Assembly (NCBI GenBank): GCA_032173965.1
Contig: JAVUNC010000006.1
Location: 20,082,370-20,146,369, forward strand
DNA length: 64,000 bases
Source of the DNA: Sitta carolinensis
Taxonomy: Eukaryota; Chordata; Aves; Passeriformes; Sittidae
Reading direction: 5' to 3'
The position numbers and the translations under genes were made by a program. Below are positions 12,531 through 32,285 of the stretch, in pieces (within the stretch, counting starts at the first letter, position 1; every line of letters starts with the position of its first letter). The notes under the pieces were generated by a model. It ran no database searches, was not told where the DNA came from, and was given only the letters and a program-made list of their open reading frames with translations.

Positions 12531-13002
12531 TCAGTGGCCCCTGTGCTGCTGGCTCAGGCCATGGAGCTCAGAGACTGGTGATGGTGAACACCACAGCTCA
12601 GCCAGGAGCCAGCCTGGCTGCTCCCATCCCAGCCATGCTCATCATTCCCTGGGAATGTCCTCCTCTACCCTCCCATGGAGCTGCTCTCCGCTTGCCACGA
12701 TGTCCCCAAGGGAAAAGCCACCCTGAGAGCGGCCACAGCCACACAACCATGGGGGAAAGCATGTGGAACTGTGGAGCAAAACCTGCTGATCCATCAGGGC
12801 TGCAGCAGGGTGACCCCAGGCTCTCCCCAGTGCCACGTGGAACACGAGCTGCAGCTGTGGCACGGGCATCAAGGCAGATGTTGCTGCAGGAGTTGCAAGG
12901 ATTTGGCCGTTACCGGGAAGGGGATGCCAACAGGAAAGAGTGATGCCAGGCAAGGAAGGACTACTGGAACAAGGCAGCACCAAGCAGGCACAGCCTGATC
13001 CC

Positions 13003-13300
13003 TGTTGTCCCTGAAAATCAGCCTTCTGATTTGTTTTAGTATAGTGGAGTCAGTTCTCATGAATTGTAAGATAAACAAGAATCATGTTTGCATTCCTTTG
13101 TAAAGGATCTCACCAGATGGACTTCTCAAGTGACCAGTGAAGATGGAGAGGTGGGAACCTCTCTATCCAATCTCTGATCACTGTCCAGAAACTTATAGAT
13201 ACGAAGTCAGCAATAAACTAAAATCTTCTTCCTTTCTTCTTCTCTCCCTGAACACCTGTTGTGTATATTACTGTGTGTTTCTATCTACATCACAGTAACA
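13003..13300 (+). mobile_element. Solo LTR, ERVK-like, 6-bp target duplication
   Basis: 298 bp starting TGTTGTCCCTGAAAATCAGC and ending ATCACAGTAACA, flanked by GATCCC at 12997-13002 and 13301-13306. Contains AATAAA in its own orientation near 13211. The 6-bp duplication and TG...CA ends point to a beta/alpharetrovirus-like (ERVK class) solo LTR. No internal viral genes remain. Confidence 0.9.
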
Positions 13301-13437
13301 GATCCCCACTGGAGGAAGGGACACATCCTCCAAGAGAGGCGGCCGCGACGGATGTCGCCCTGCCCGCGGACACTCGTAGGCGCCGCTGTCGAAGCCACAG
13401 TGGCCGTGGGGAGGCAGCCCCTGCCCCAGCCCACCTA

Positions 13438-14037
<600 letters not shown>

Positions 14038-14059
14038 TCACCAAGTCTCCAAGCTCTAA

Positions 14060-14190
14060 CAGGAGTATGGAATCATGGAGTGGTTTGGGTTGGAAGGGGT
14101 CTTAAAGCCCATCTTGTTCCAACCAGGGTCACCTTGCACTATCCCAAGTTTCTCCAAGCCTTGTCCAGCCTGGAATGTAACTTACTCTCA
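14060..14190 (+). repeat. CR1 LINE fragment
   Basis: CATGGAGTGGTTTGGGTTGG, then CTATCCCAAGTTTCTCCAAG and CCTTGTCCAGCCTGGAATG; truncated after about 130 bp. Confidence 0.85.
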
Positions 14191-14700
14191 GGACCAAATG
14201 TTACTTAGTTTGCAGAGTCAGGTCAGTGTGGGAAGGGGACTGAGGATCAGCAGATAAACTCTGTTGTGTGTGTATTTAAGGGCTGTTTTTGGCCACCAAA
14301 AGCACACACAGAGGTCTTCATCCTCACAGCTAGAAACCTCCCTGCCAAGCAACAAGCCATACCTAAGACAAGGACTCATGGGAAGGCTGGAAAATGCCCC
14401 CAAACCTCCACGATTCCGTAGGGCTGCTGGTTTAACTGCACAGGACTGCAAATCTGACAGACACAGCATCACATCCTCGACAAGACAGAGGGACAGGGAC
14501 TCATTCACAAGCCACCAGCCCGGGTGGTTTCCTCCAGCTGAAAACATCAACTGACACATCCACAAAACGCTCTGACGGCTTGAAAAAGAAAACCACTCGG
14601 GAGTGAGACTGATTCATTGGTTTATTGGAACGTTTCACAAGGCAGCTCCCATGCACGCGGCCGCCCCGCGCGCCCCGCGCCGCACACCGGCGTGCCGTAC

Positions 14701-14724
14701 CTGCCACCATTTTTTTAATGTCAA
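14701..14724 (-). CDS. TRIM9: TRIM9 24-nt microexon (alternative)
   Basis: 24 nt: two bases, seven codons, one base. With the flanking G and TT it reads V-D-I-K-K-M-V-A before V-A-W-F of the SPRY exon. Acceptor CCACAG|TT, donor G|GTACGG. Mammalian long TRIM9 isoforms have V-D-I-K-K-L-L-A in the same place, so this is a conserved microexon rather than chance. A TGC lies about 23-25 nt upstream of the acceptor (sense strand), as in neural microexons activated by SRRM4 through UGC motifs; that link is inference. The intron just after the donor (14645-14700) is unusually CpG-rich. Confidence 0.82.
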
Positions 14725-15084
14725 CTGTGGTCATTCCCAGGGAAAGGCATGAGGGAGAGAAAACAGCACGTCAGGTTGGGCAGGGAGGAGAAGGAGGAAC
14801 CGTTCCTGCTTGTCTGCGGCTCCAGCCAGAGCATGGATCTGTTGGAATGTCGGATCAAGGTGGGGTGAGAGGCGCGAAGATGGGCTGAGGGTGCAGGGTG
14901 AGGAGGGAATCCCACAGGGCTGCAGGCTGCTTCTCCCAGGGGAAGGAGCAGGATTGGCCCTGCAGACAGTCTGAAGAGGACAGGCAAGCAGCAGCCACCT
15001 TGCTTTAATTAGCTGCAGAAGGGCTAATTGCATCCATGGCATTTGGCCCATGTCCAAGTGCCTTAATGAGCAGGGATATGTACT

Positions 15085-15320
15085 GAGAATCATGGAATGG
15101 TTTGGGTTGGAAGGCACCTTAAAGATCATCCTGTGCCACCCCCTGTCATGGGCAGGGACACCTTTCACTATCCCAGGGTGCTCCAAGTTGGCCTTGGACA
15201 CTTCCAGGGATTCTGGGGCAGCCACAGCTTCTCTGGGCACCCTGTGCCAGGGCCTCCCCATCCTCACAGCCAGAATTCCTTCCTAATACCCAACCTAACC
15301 CTGCTCTCCTTCACTTTAAG
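15085..15320 (+). repeat. CR1 LINE 3' fragment
   Basis: AATCATGGAATGGTTTGGGT through GCCACAGCTTCTCTGGGCAC to CCTAACCCTGCTCTCC. Confidence 0.92.
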
Positions 15321-15449
15321 AGAGAGCAGAAGGATCAGTTCTTAATTACGGGGTCATTTCCACAGCACTGACCTCAGGCTTCTCTTTAAAACCATGTGGG
15401 GTAAAACCAAAATGCCTTGACATCATCCAGCAATCATAACTTCTCCAAA

Positions 15450-15625
15450 TCTGCCTTCTGCCTGGAGCAGTGGTGGAGTTCCCAATCTTGGAGGGGTTTA
15501 AAATCCATGTGGATGTGGCATTTGGGGACATGGGGCAGTGGTGGCCTTGGCAGTGCTGGGGAACAGTTGGACTCGATGATCTTAGCGGGTTTTTCCAACC
15601 TCAACAATTCCATGATTCTGTCACA
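15450..15625 (-). repeat. CR1 fragment of a second subfamily, reversed
   Basis: Minus-strand CR1 containing GTTGGACTCGATGATCTTAG and CTCAACAATTCCATGATTCT on plus. Inverted relative to the copy 130 bp before it. Confidence 0.85.
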
Positions 15626-16324
15626 TCCAGGAGTGCTCAGCAAGCAGGGCATGAGCAAGAAACGCTGTTCAGTCACCAAAGAAAAGATAAAAAAGCTAAA
15701 AATGCAAAAAGAATGAAGCAACACGCAGTAGGTGCCAGTTAATTGTAATTAAGATACTTGCCTAATTGGGAGTAAGGCGATCCTTGTGTGTCAAAATTGC
15801 ATCCTATAAAGAGATACTACATTTCACACATCACAGCTAAGGAACAACAACCTCCTGACAAACACTTGTGAGCATTTCATTGTTAATTAAGCATCCAGCA
15901 ACCACGGGAGGCCTGATTCATTAAAAGCCAGAGGGCACGGAGAGGGGTGGCAAACAAAGCCTGGGAGTTTGAGTGTGGACTGTAGAAAGTCTGACTGCTC
16001 AGGATGCCGAATTATTCTGCTTTTCTTCAGAAAAGAGGCAGGGAATTTTAGCCTTAGGTGGAGCATCTTGGCTGCTTGGTATAGATTCTTTAAACTGACT
16101 GAAAAACCACTCCTTGAAGGACAGGGATGAGGAGAAGGCAGCTCCTGAAGGGTGTGAGTGGAGTTGGAATGGGGATCCCTGGGGGTTGATATCAGCCTCA
16201 GAGCCCTGAGGCACCAAAGGGCTGTAGCTTCACCAGCTGCATGGGCAGGCTGTGTCGGGGTGCCCTTCATGCTTCCGTGCCTGATTGCTGCCTGCAAGCA
16301 CCTCATGGGAGCCAGGCACTGCTC

Positions 16325-16800
16325 CAGGAGCTTGTCCTGATCCAGGAGCTTGTCCTGACCAAGGGACTTGCCTCACCTAGGGGTTTGTCCTGATTCAGGA
16401 GTTTTTCTCGATCCAGGAGCTTGTCCTGGCCTAGGGGCTTATCCCGATCCAGGAGCTTGTCATGACCAAGGGGCTTGTCCTGATCCAGGAGCTTGCCCTG
16501 ACCTAGCAGCTTGCCCTGACCCAGGAACTTGTCCTCACCTAGGGGCTTGCCCTGATTCAGGAGTTTTTCCTGATCCAGAAGCTTGTCCTGGCCTAGGGGC
16601 TTATCCTGATCCAGGAGTTTTTTCTGATCCAGGACTTGTCCTGTTACAGGAGCTTGTCCTGATCTGGGAGCTTGTCCTGACTTAGGGGCTTGTTCTGATC
16701 CAGGACTTGTCCTGACTTAGGGGCTTGTTCTGATCCAGGACTTGTCCTATTCCAGGAGCTTTTCCTGGCCTAGGAGCTTGTCCTGATCCAGGAGCTGTCC
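16325..16800. repeat. ~20-bp minisatellite in TRIM9 intron
   Basis: About 22 units of a GATCCAGGAGCTTGTCCTGA type, mixed with GACCTAGGGGCTTG variants. Lies between the cassette exon and the microexon. Confidence 0.93.
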
Positions 16801-17784
16801 TCACCAGGAGGAGATGCCAGCACCAAGCCCTGCGTTGGCCCTGCGTGGCACAGCACTCATGAAGGGTGCTGGATTTCAGGGCCACCCCTGCCCAGCTCTG
16901 TGCCTGGTTCTGCCCCTCCTGCCCTGGGTGTTGGTGGGAAAGCCCCTGGCTGTGCCTGTGCTCCGTGCTGTGCCAAGAGGCTCCTCCTGAGGCTGTTTTA
17001 ATGAATCCTGCCCCGTGTCCCGACTCTGACACCGCTTTTCCAGGTCTGCGCGCATCGCTGTGCTCCAGGCTCTCCCAAGGGACACACAGACCCCGTTTTG
17101 GTGTCCAGGACCCCGTTTTTCCTTGTCCCCCCACCCCAGAGTGGGGCTGCAGAAGGTCCATGGTGCACACACAGGTATTGCTCGCGGCCAGAACACCGGA
17201 CACAAGGGAAGGAACGTCCGTGACAAAACAGCCTTGGAAGCCATCAGCTCACAGCAGCACGATGAGAAATCAAACATAAAAAGCACAAAGAAAAGAAAGT
17301 TGGCAGGGTTCCCCCCCACCCTGGTTATTCTGGCAAGGGTTCATGCTGCAGCATTCCTCATTCCGTGTTATGGGATGGAAGTCGAACAATCAGGGGCCCC
17401 CATTCTTCCAGGGCGTGCACCGGAGAAAGCCGGGAATTAACGCCTTGGGAGTGCTGTGAATCCAGAGCGGTGGAAGAATCAGGGCCCAGGATCTTTAGCA
17501 ACAGAAGATGTGCAAAGACTGGTTAGAAAACAGCTCTGAGAGATCCCTGTGCTGCCCAAATCCATGCCTCGCTCGGCCTGACGTGCCTGCGTCCCCCCAC
17601 AGCCCGCGATTCCGGGCACACGGATCCCAGTCAGGCACTCGAGGCATCGCAGGAGTGGTGTCCTCTGCTCTGCAGGACACCAGGCTTTGGGATGATCACA
17701 TCTGGCTTTGGAAAAGCTGAGCCCAGTGCTCAAAGCTGAGCAGAACAGAGCCCATGTCTCCAGGCCCTAAGTCGGGCCGTGAGT

Positions 17785-17965
17785 TGGAATCACAGAATCC
17801 CAGGATGGTTTGGGTTGTGGGGACACAAATCACCTCATTCCACACCCCTGCTGTGGGCAGGGACACCTTCCACTGGACCAGGCTGCTCCAAGCCCTGTCC
17901 AGCCTGGCCTGGGACACTTGCAGGGATGGGGACCCCACAGTCTCTCTGGGCAACCAGCCAGACCT
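17785..17965 (+). repeat. CR1 LINE 3' fragment
   Basis: AGGATGGTTTGGGTTGTGGG through CACCTTCCACTGGACCAGGC to GTCTCTCTGGGCAACC. Confidence 0.9.
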
Positions 17966-18524
17966 AGCCTGCATCCACAGTTGCTTCTTTCTTGAGAGGA
18001 GTCTAGATTTAATCAACCAAACTGATTTCACAGACCAAATCTCCCAGCAGAGGCTGCGTTTCCTGGTTGTATTAGGAAAGCAAAGCACGGGGATATTCCC
18101 ACAGGTTTCACCCAGGGAATGTCTTTTCTGATTGTCCCTCGACACAAGCTCAACACAAACTAGAAATGAGGAATCTTCCAGAGGAAAGTGTCCCTGCACA
18201 TACCAGGAGTGGCTGAGCTTTAAGCTCCCTCCTAACCCAAACCAACCAGGGATTTATGATCACCAAAGGGTTCAGCCTTGCCAAGAGCAGCACCCAGGGA
18301 AGGAATTACTGCGCTGCTCCATCACCCCACACCTCAAACTGTCCCAGCAGGAACAGCCCAGGAGAGCCACGCCACCGACCCCCCTCCAGGGACCAACAGA
18401 AAGAATTCCTGCTGCCATCTGCATGTCATGGCAAAAAACAAACACAACGGAACAGAACGAACAGAGAGTTTGGAGATGCCCAGAAGCACAGACCAAGAGG
18501 CAACGCCAGAGGTGCTCAGCTCAC

Positions 18525-18677
18525 CGGCTGAATTCAGGGACTGTAAGGAAGAATGCAAGCTCAGCTGGTGGGCCGAAGATCTTAGCTCAAAGTAGGATCT
18601 CCCCGAGAAGCTGGGTTGCAGATTAAGGGTGGAGGAGAAAGGACTCATTCTACGAAGCTGCGATCTTTCCAAAGGCA
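18525..18677 (-). CDS. TRIM9: TRIM9 cassette exon, 51 codons (alternative)
   Basis: 153 nt, starts with two bases and ends with one, so inclusion inserts 51 residues and keeps frame. Acceptor has a strong tract, CCCTCCCTTTTCCAG|TG; donor is G|GTGAGC. It encodes L-R-R-M-S-P-F-S-S-T-L-N-L-Q-P-S-F-S-G-R, then S-Y-F-E-L-R-S-S and H-Q-L-S-L-H-S-S-L-Q-S-L-N. This serine-rich segment matches what I remember of longer rodent TRIM9 isoforms, where it sits between FN3 and SPRY. It is low in structure and rich in possible phosphosites. A neuron-specific use is inferred from mammals, not shown here. Confidence 0.82.
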
Positions 18678-22860
<4,183 letters not shown>

Positions 22861-22974
22861 TCAGGATCCCACCCTGGGGGTGCTGGGCAGGGTGAGCAAA
22901 GCGGGGTTTGTCCCTGTCCCTGTAGTAGGAGCTGAGGGGGGTTCTGCCCCTCTGCTGATGGAGTTCTGCCCTGG

Positions 22975-23210
22975 GGCTCCAGCACCAGCGGGATGTGGAG
23001 CTGCTGGAGAGAGCCCAGGAGCCCCTGGAGCTGCTCCAAGGGCTGGGAGAGCTGGGGGGGGCTCACCTGGGGAGGAGAAGGCTCCTGAGCCTGGAGGGGT
23101 CCAGGAGAGCTGGGGAGGGACTGGGGATAAGGGATGGAAGGACAGCACACAGGGAATGGCTTCATCTGGGTTAGATGGGATATTGGGAAGGAATTCCTGG
23201 CTGAAGAAGG
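22975..23210 (-). repeat. CR1 fragment, reversed
   Basis: GGATGTGGAGCTGCTGGAGA, GGGGTCCAGGAGAGCTGGGG, and AAGGAATTCCTGGCTG on plus. Confidence 0.85.
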
Positions 23211-23369
23211 AAGGACAAAGCCAGGAGAGCATCCCAAAACAAAGCACCAAAATAGGGAGAATCTGGGACTGAGGAGAAGCAGAGCCAGGAAATGTTGGTG
23301 TGGGAAATCTGGGGTTGGAGCAAGGAGTGTCCATGAAAAAACGAAATAAATCTTCGTAGTTAAAGGATC

Positions 23370-23575
23370 AGTGATTATTGCAGGGCTGGAGGCAGGCTGG
23401 GAGAGCTGGGAATGTTCCCTGGAGAGGAGAAAGCTCCAGGGAGAGCTCCGAGCCTGGAGGGGCTGCAGGAGAGCTGGGGAGGGACTGGGGACAAGGGATG
23501 GGGGGACAGCACACAGGGCATGGATGGGAACTGCCAGAGATAGGGATGGATGGGAGATTGGGAATTGGGAATATT
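23370..23575 (-). repeat. CR1 fragment, reversed, second copy
   Basis: Same blocks as the 22975 copy (GGCTGCAGGAGAGCTGGGGA, GGGGACAGCACACAGGG), about 170 bp away in the same orientation. Confidence 0.83.
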
Positions 23576-23911
23576 CAGCAGCAGGCACTGACCTTGTTCT
23601 CCCCACACCCAGCCTCCTGCCCCCTCCTCTCCACATTTTCTCTCCTTTGCCTCAGCTCTGCCCTGGCTCCTGCCTGCCTGAGCTCCTTGTGGATAAATTC
23701 CGAGTGCAGTGGGCTGCTCCTGTGCCTGCTCTCAGTGGATGTGAACACGCCAGGATAATTATCAGCGTGTCGGATCAGGGAAAAAATCATATTTTAATTG
23801 TGTAATTACAGCAATTTAAAAGCCCTCAGGCCTTAAATACCACTGCTTGCTGGCAAGCCATGAGGCTTTCAGGGCAATCAGCATACCTTGCAAGAAATAT
23901 TTGGCAACCTA

Positions 23912-27400
<3,489 letters not shown>

Positions 27401-27414
27401 TGACAGGTGGGCTG

Positions 27415-28058
<644 letters not shown>

Positions 28059-28424
28059 TTACCACCTTTAGAATGAAGAATGAAAGGTCACTAAAGTTTA
28101 GCCAGCATGATAGTAGGAGCTGTAGAGTGAAAAGGGAAATTTTGGGGATTTTTACCCTGGGGGCTCAGGGGGTGAGATGCAGGGACTTGGGCATTGTCCT
28201 GTCCTCCTTCCTTCTTCTTCCCAACCCCATCTCCTTGGGGATGGTGGCATTGGGGATTGGATTGGAGTAGAATGGAACTGTCTGACACAGGTGATGGGCA
28301 TTGGATCATCCCTGTCAATAACTAACAGGGAATTTGTAGTATAAACCCAGTGCCTGCCCTGGGGCAGAGAGTGTGCCTGGGGCTGCCCTGGGCACCCAGA
28401 CAGAAAATATCTGAGATAAGAGAC

Positions 28425-28560
28425 AATAAAGCATCAACCTGGAGAGCATCAGCTGAAGACTCCTGACTCATTCTTAGCTGGGTTGGGAAACAGAGACTTT
28501 TACACATCTTGGGGTCACCCTGACCAAAGCAAACCCCAAGAAGGGTTCTTTTCTCCCCTG
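28425..28560 (+). repeat. Interspersed repeat fragment, paired with 48055-48175
   Basis: GAGAGCATCAGCTGAAGACT, CCTGACTCATTCTT and CAAAGCAAACCCCAAGA blocks are shared with the other copy in the same orientation. Confidence 0.75.
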
Positions 28561-29204
28561 GTATGGGAGGCTTTTGCAGAAGTCCTTGTTAAGAAAAAAG
28601 GCAAATGGGACTCTTGGTTGTTCTCCTTCTCCAGGTTGTTTATTGTTTTATCATCAATATCAGTTTATATTGATGATTGTTTATTGTTTATCAGCAAGCT
28701 CAGCACACCAGGCTTTACACCAGCTCAGTGTGAGGGAGAAAAGGCACCAAAAGGCCCCAAACACACAGGATCAAGGTTCTCTTAAAGAGAATTCACCCAA
28801 TTGTCACCAAGAATGTTCATTATTTCTGATTTTCTACCAATAACCAACTCAATTTCTATTCACATAACTCTGCACTGGGGCAAATTCTGACCAATTGTCC
28901 TGTGGCACCCACACTGCAGAACAGGGAGGGGATGAAGGAGGAGAAGGAAGCCCAAAAACCACAAGGATCCTCCACCTTGTCTCCATCTACTTCCCATCCT
29001 AACAAACCCCAAAATCTCAATTTCTCACCCTGTGATCAATGACATACTATGCTACAATCTAATTTACATCCTTGAAAATTCTCCTTCATCCCAAAGCCTG
29101 GGCAGCCCTTGCCATGGATGAAGGTTAAAGCAGTGTTTGTCAGGAGGGTTGGACCCTTCAGAACATGCAGAGGAAGATTCTGGCCACTCTGGACTGCAAC
29201 ACTA

Positions 29205-29485
29205 AAGCTCTGGTTTTCGGATGTTTGATCTTTACTTGTTAAAAACACCCTTTTGTTTGTAGCCAACTTATCCTGTGCTCTCAGCCATAAAATCTCTTCC
29301 CAACTCATCCCAACCTTTGTCCAGTGATCACCAGCCCAACAATCTTTATTTTCACACATCTTTTGTTCTCCTATATCCAAACTCACTTTCATTCCTAGAG
29401 ACCCTTCTGCTGAGCATTCACATTTGTAAAACTGCCCTGTTAAACTTCCATCTGCCCCAGCAGTGTGTGGTTCTCTGCTGCCCTT
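29205..29485 (+). repeat. LTR-derived fragment (same family as 27415)
   Basis: Same blocks, extending farther to AACTTCCATCTGCCCCAGCA, which is also found reversed near 60480. Confidence 0.75.
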
Positions 29486-30034
29486 CCCTGAAGGAAGGAG
29501 GAGGATGAATAAATCCACCAGGATTTATTTGGAAGCTGGCTGCTCCTTCCCACTGAATCCTGCAGGTCCAGGATTTCTGGAAGACTGGAAGCAGAGCAGC
29601 TCAGGAAGAGCAAAAGGCAAACTTGCTCGAGCACTCATGGAAGATTTTTTTATTTTCTACTCCTGGAAGAGCTTTTTTTTTAAAAAGAAGCTGTGTGAAC
29701 TTCTCCACCAGCACCGTGGAGTGTCACAGCCAGGATGTGCAGCTGTGCAGCTGCAGGGAGATGGGAAAAGCTGCAATAAACAGGGATGCACACTCCTGGG
29801 AGCTCTGAGCTGCTCCATCCAGAGCTGGGATGCTGGGGAGCAGCTCCTCCTGCCAGCATCCCTGCAGCATTCCCGGCTGAGGGATGGGCAGGGCAAAGGA
29901 AGGAACCTGGGCTTTGGCAGGGAGGGTGACTCCTGCAGGGCAATCAATGCCATCACGTGCTGCTTAATTAAAATTTAATCACCTCTACTTAATCACCTAG
30001 CAGGAAGAAAAGAATTAGCAGTCTTGCAGCTTAG

Positions 30035-30300
30035 GAAGCACAGATTCATCCAGGCTGGAAAAGCCTTCTAAGACCACCCAGGCCAGCTGTTCCCCAGCAC
30101 TGACCCGTGCCCCCAGGTGCCACATCCACATGGATTTTAAATCCCCCCCTGGCATGGAGATTCCTGAGCAGCCTGTGCCAGGGCTGGACACTCCTTTCCA
30201 TGACAAAAACAATGTCCCTAATATCCAATCCAAGCCTTCCCTGGTGCATCTTGAGGCTGTTTCCTTTCATCCCGTCCCTTGTTCCCTGGCAGAACAAACA
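30035..30300 (+). repeat. CR1 LINE 3' fragment
   Basis: CAGCTGTTCCCCAGCACTGA, CCACATCCACATGGATTTTA, GGACACTCCTTTCCATGAC and TTGAGGCTGTTTCCTTTCAT. Confidence 0.88.
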
Positions 30301-30689
30301 GTGATGTTGTTCTGTTCACACACCACTGCTTGTGTGACATGCCATTAAACACTGCCCAGAACAGCTCCAGATTTTTAGGCAGCAGCTGCTTTTAGCAATC
30401 CCAGCCTGGTGTTTCCAGGCTGAGCAGAGGGAGGCTGGAGCAAGCCTGGGAGCTGGAGGGGTGCAGGCAGAGCACCCCGTGTGCAGGGTGGACAAGGCAG
30501 CAGAGGGAGCTCCCATATTGCTCCTCTGCACCAGGACGGTGGCCAGGGGCTCCTGGAGATGCTGGGGGGGCTCTGAGATGGAGCTTTTGTGCAGCAGGAG
30601 CTGCCCATGCTGGGTTTGGCCTCAAACCCTGTTGATGGTGGGGTGGGGAGTTCACTGAATCCAGTGCTGGGCTGCATTGGAACAGCTCT

Positions 30690-31020
30690 GCTGGAGGAAC
30701 CACAGCTGGAAGGGATCTTTAAAAGCCATCCAGTTCCACTCCCTGCCATTCACAGGGACACTTTCCACCATCCCAGGCTGCTCCAAGCCCTGTCCAGCCT
30801 CACCTTGGACAATTCCATGGATCCAGGGGCAGCCACAGCTTCTCTGGGCACTCTGTGCCTCAACACCCTCACAGCCAAAAATTCCTTCCCAATATCCCAC
30901 CTAACCCTGCCCTCTGTCATTTCCCAGCCATTCCCTGGGTGCTGTCCCTCACCCCTTGTCCCCAGTCCCTCTCCAGCTCTGCTGAGCCCCTCCAGGTCCT
31001 GTCAGGACAAAGCAGAGCCA
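30690..31020 (+). repeat. CR1 LINE 3' fragment
   Basis: AGCTGGAAGGGATCTTTAAA through CAGCCACAGCTTCTCTGGGC to CCCCAGTCCCTCTCCAGCTC. Confidence 0.9.
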
Positions 31021-31668
31021 CCAGCTGCTCCTGGAGATCCCACTCCTACACTGACCTTCCTGAAAAAGGGCAAACCCCGGGATTTCCTTCCTTCAGGGCA
31101 GGATCCAGGTGGAGGATCACATTTACACACACTGAATGAACCAGCCTAACCTTCTGTAACTCAAGAACGAGGACAACTTTGGGGGTAAAAACCTGATGTT
31201 GCAAGAAGAAAGAAGCAGCAAAAAAATTCCTGGCAGCCAGAGGGGAGCCAACCCAAGTGAAATAACACTTAGAGTGTCAGCCAATTAGATTAAGAAAAAG
31301 TTGCATGCTTGCCTCGTGGACAAAGCAGAGCTACCAATCAAATAATGCATGACTGTGATAAGAAGTAATAGATATATTAAATATAAACGGTGTTCAGGAG
31401 CATAATAAATGCCTTTTGTTTGATTCATATGGAATTATGCAAGAGTCCTTTTTCCTCTCTGCGTTGCACTGGGGGTGCACAGGAGCCCCTTGGCTTCCTG
31501 TGACCCCTCCTGCTCAGAGAGGCTTGTGTGGGAGGGCTCCTGCATGGGTGCAGGTTGGGTCTCCCAGATTCAGACCAAGAGATAAAACCAGGCTGTGCTT
31601 CAGAGTCCAACCCTGCTGGAACCCTGGGCACAGAGGATTTCAGGCTTTCTGTGCTGGCAGAGAATGGT

Positions 31669-32285
31669 CAAAATGCACTGCATGGACCTGGGGGCAGGGT
31701 AAAGCTTCCAAACCTGAGTGAGAGCACTGAGAGTGTGAGGGTGGAGCTGGATAGAAGTTATAGATATGCTATAGCACAGGGGAGAGATGGAGAATTTAAG
31801 GTGGCAGGTTAAAATAAAATATATGTGACAAGGTAGAGGGTAAGGGTGTAGTCGTCTTCTTTCTTCTTTTTCTTCTTCTTTCTTCTTCTTCTTCTTCTTC
31901 TTCTTCTTCTTCTTCTTCTTCTTCTTCTTCTTCTTCTTCTTCTTCTTCTTCTTCTTCTTCTTCTTCTTCTTCTTCTTCTCCTTCCCAAGTTCAGGTGATT
32001 TTGTGGGATTGGTTTGAAAGGTCCACATGGCAGGACATGGGTGACTGATTACTGGGTTAGAAGTTAAAATAAATTCGTTGCCATCTCACAATTGGGGAGT
32101 TCAGGCTTGAAAGGACCTTGAGGCCTCTCCCTGTTCTCCATTTTTCCCTTGTTAATTTGGCAGGAGGAGCACTCAGGGTCAGTGAGGCTGGAACTGAGGT
32201 AAGAAGGAATAAACATCTGAGTTTGAACAAGAATTCTGCCTCTCATGATTTTAATTCTGACCCTGAGAAGAAGAAGAACCAAGTA
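31669..32285 (+). repeat. Interspersed element carrying a TTC/GAA tract, copy 1
   Basis: Homologous in direct orientation to 54544-55333: AATGCACTGCATGGACCTG, GAGAGCACTGAGAGTGTGAG, a pyrimidine tract, then GGTCAGTGAGGCTGGAACT and CAAGAATTCTGCCTCT. Ends differ after AGAAGAAGAAG. Confidence 0.85.
31858..31982. repeat. (TTC)n / (GAA)n microsatellite
   Basis: About 35 nearly perfect TTC triplets on plus after a short interrupted start; GAA in the TRIM9 sense strand. Confidence 0.97.

Noticed and set aside
14640..14700. CpG-rich patch as a separate promoter or terminal exon with AATAAA at 14626-14631
   Set aside because: It directly follows the microexon donor; no open frame of length or conserved block. 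A terminal exon cannot be ruled out but has no support.
16325..16800. Regular repeats that could suggest a CRISPR array
   Set aside because: Units are contiguous without unique spacers, in a vertebrate intron, with no cas genes.
31600..32028. Poly-lysine frame
   Set aside because: GAA/AAG reading of a microsatellite.
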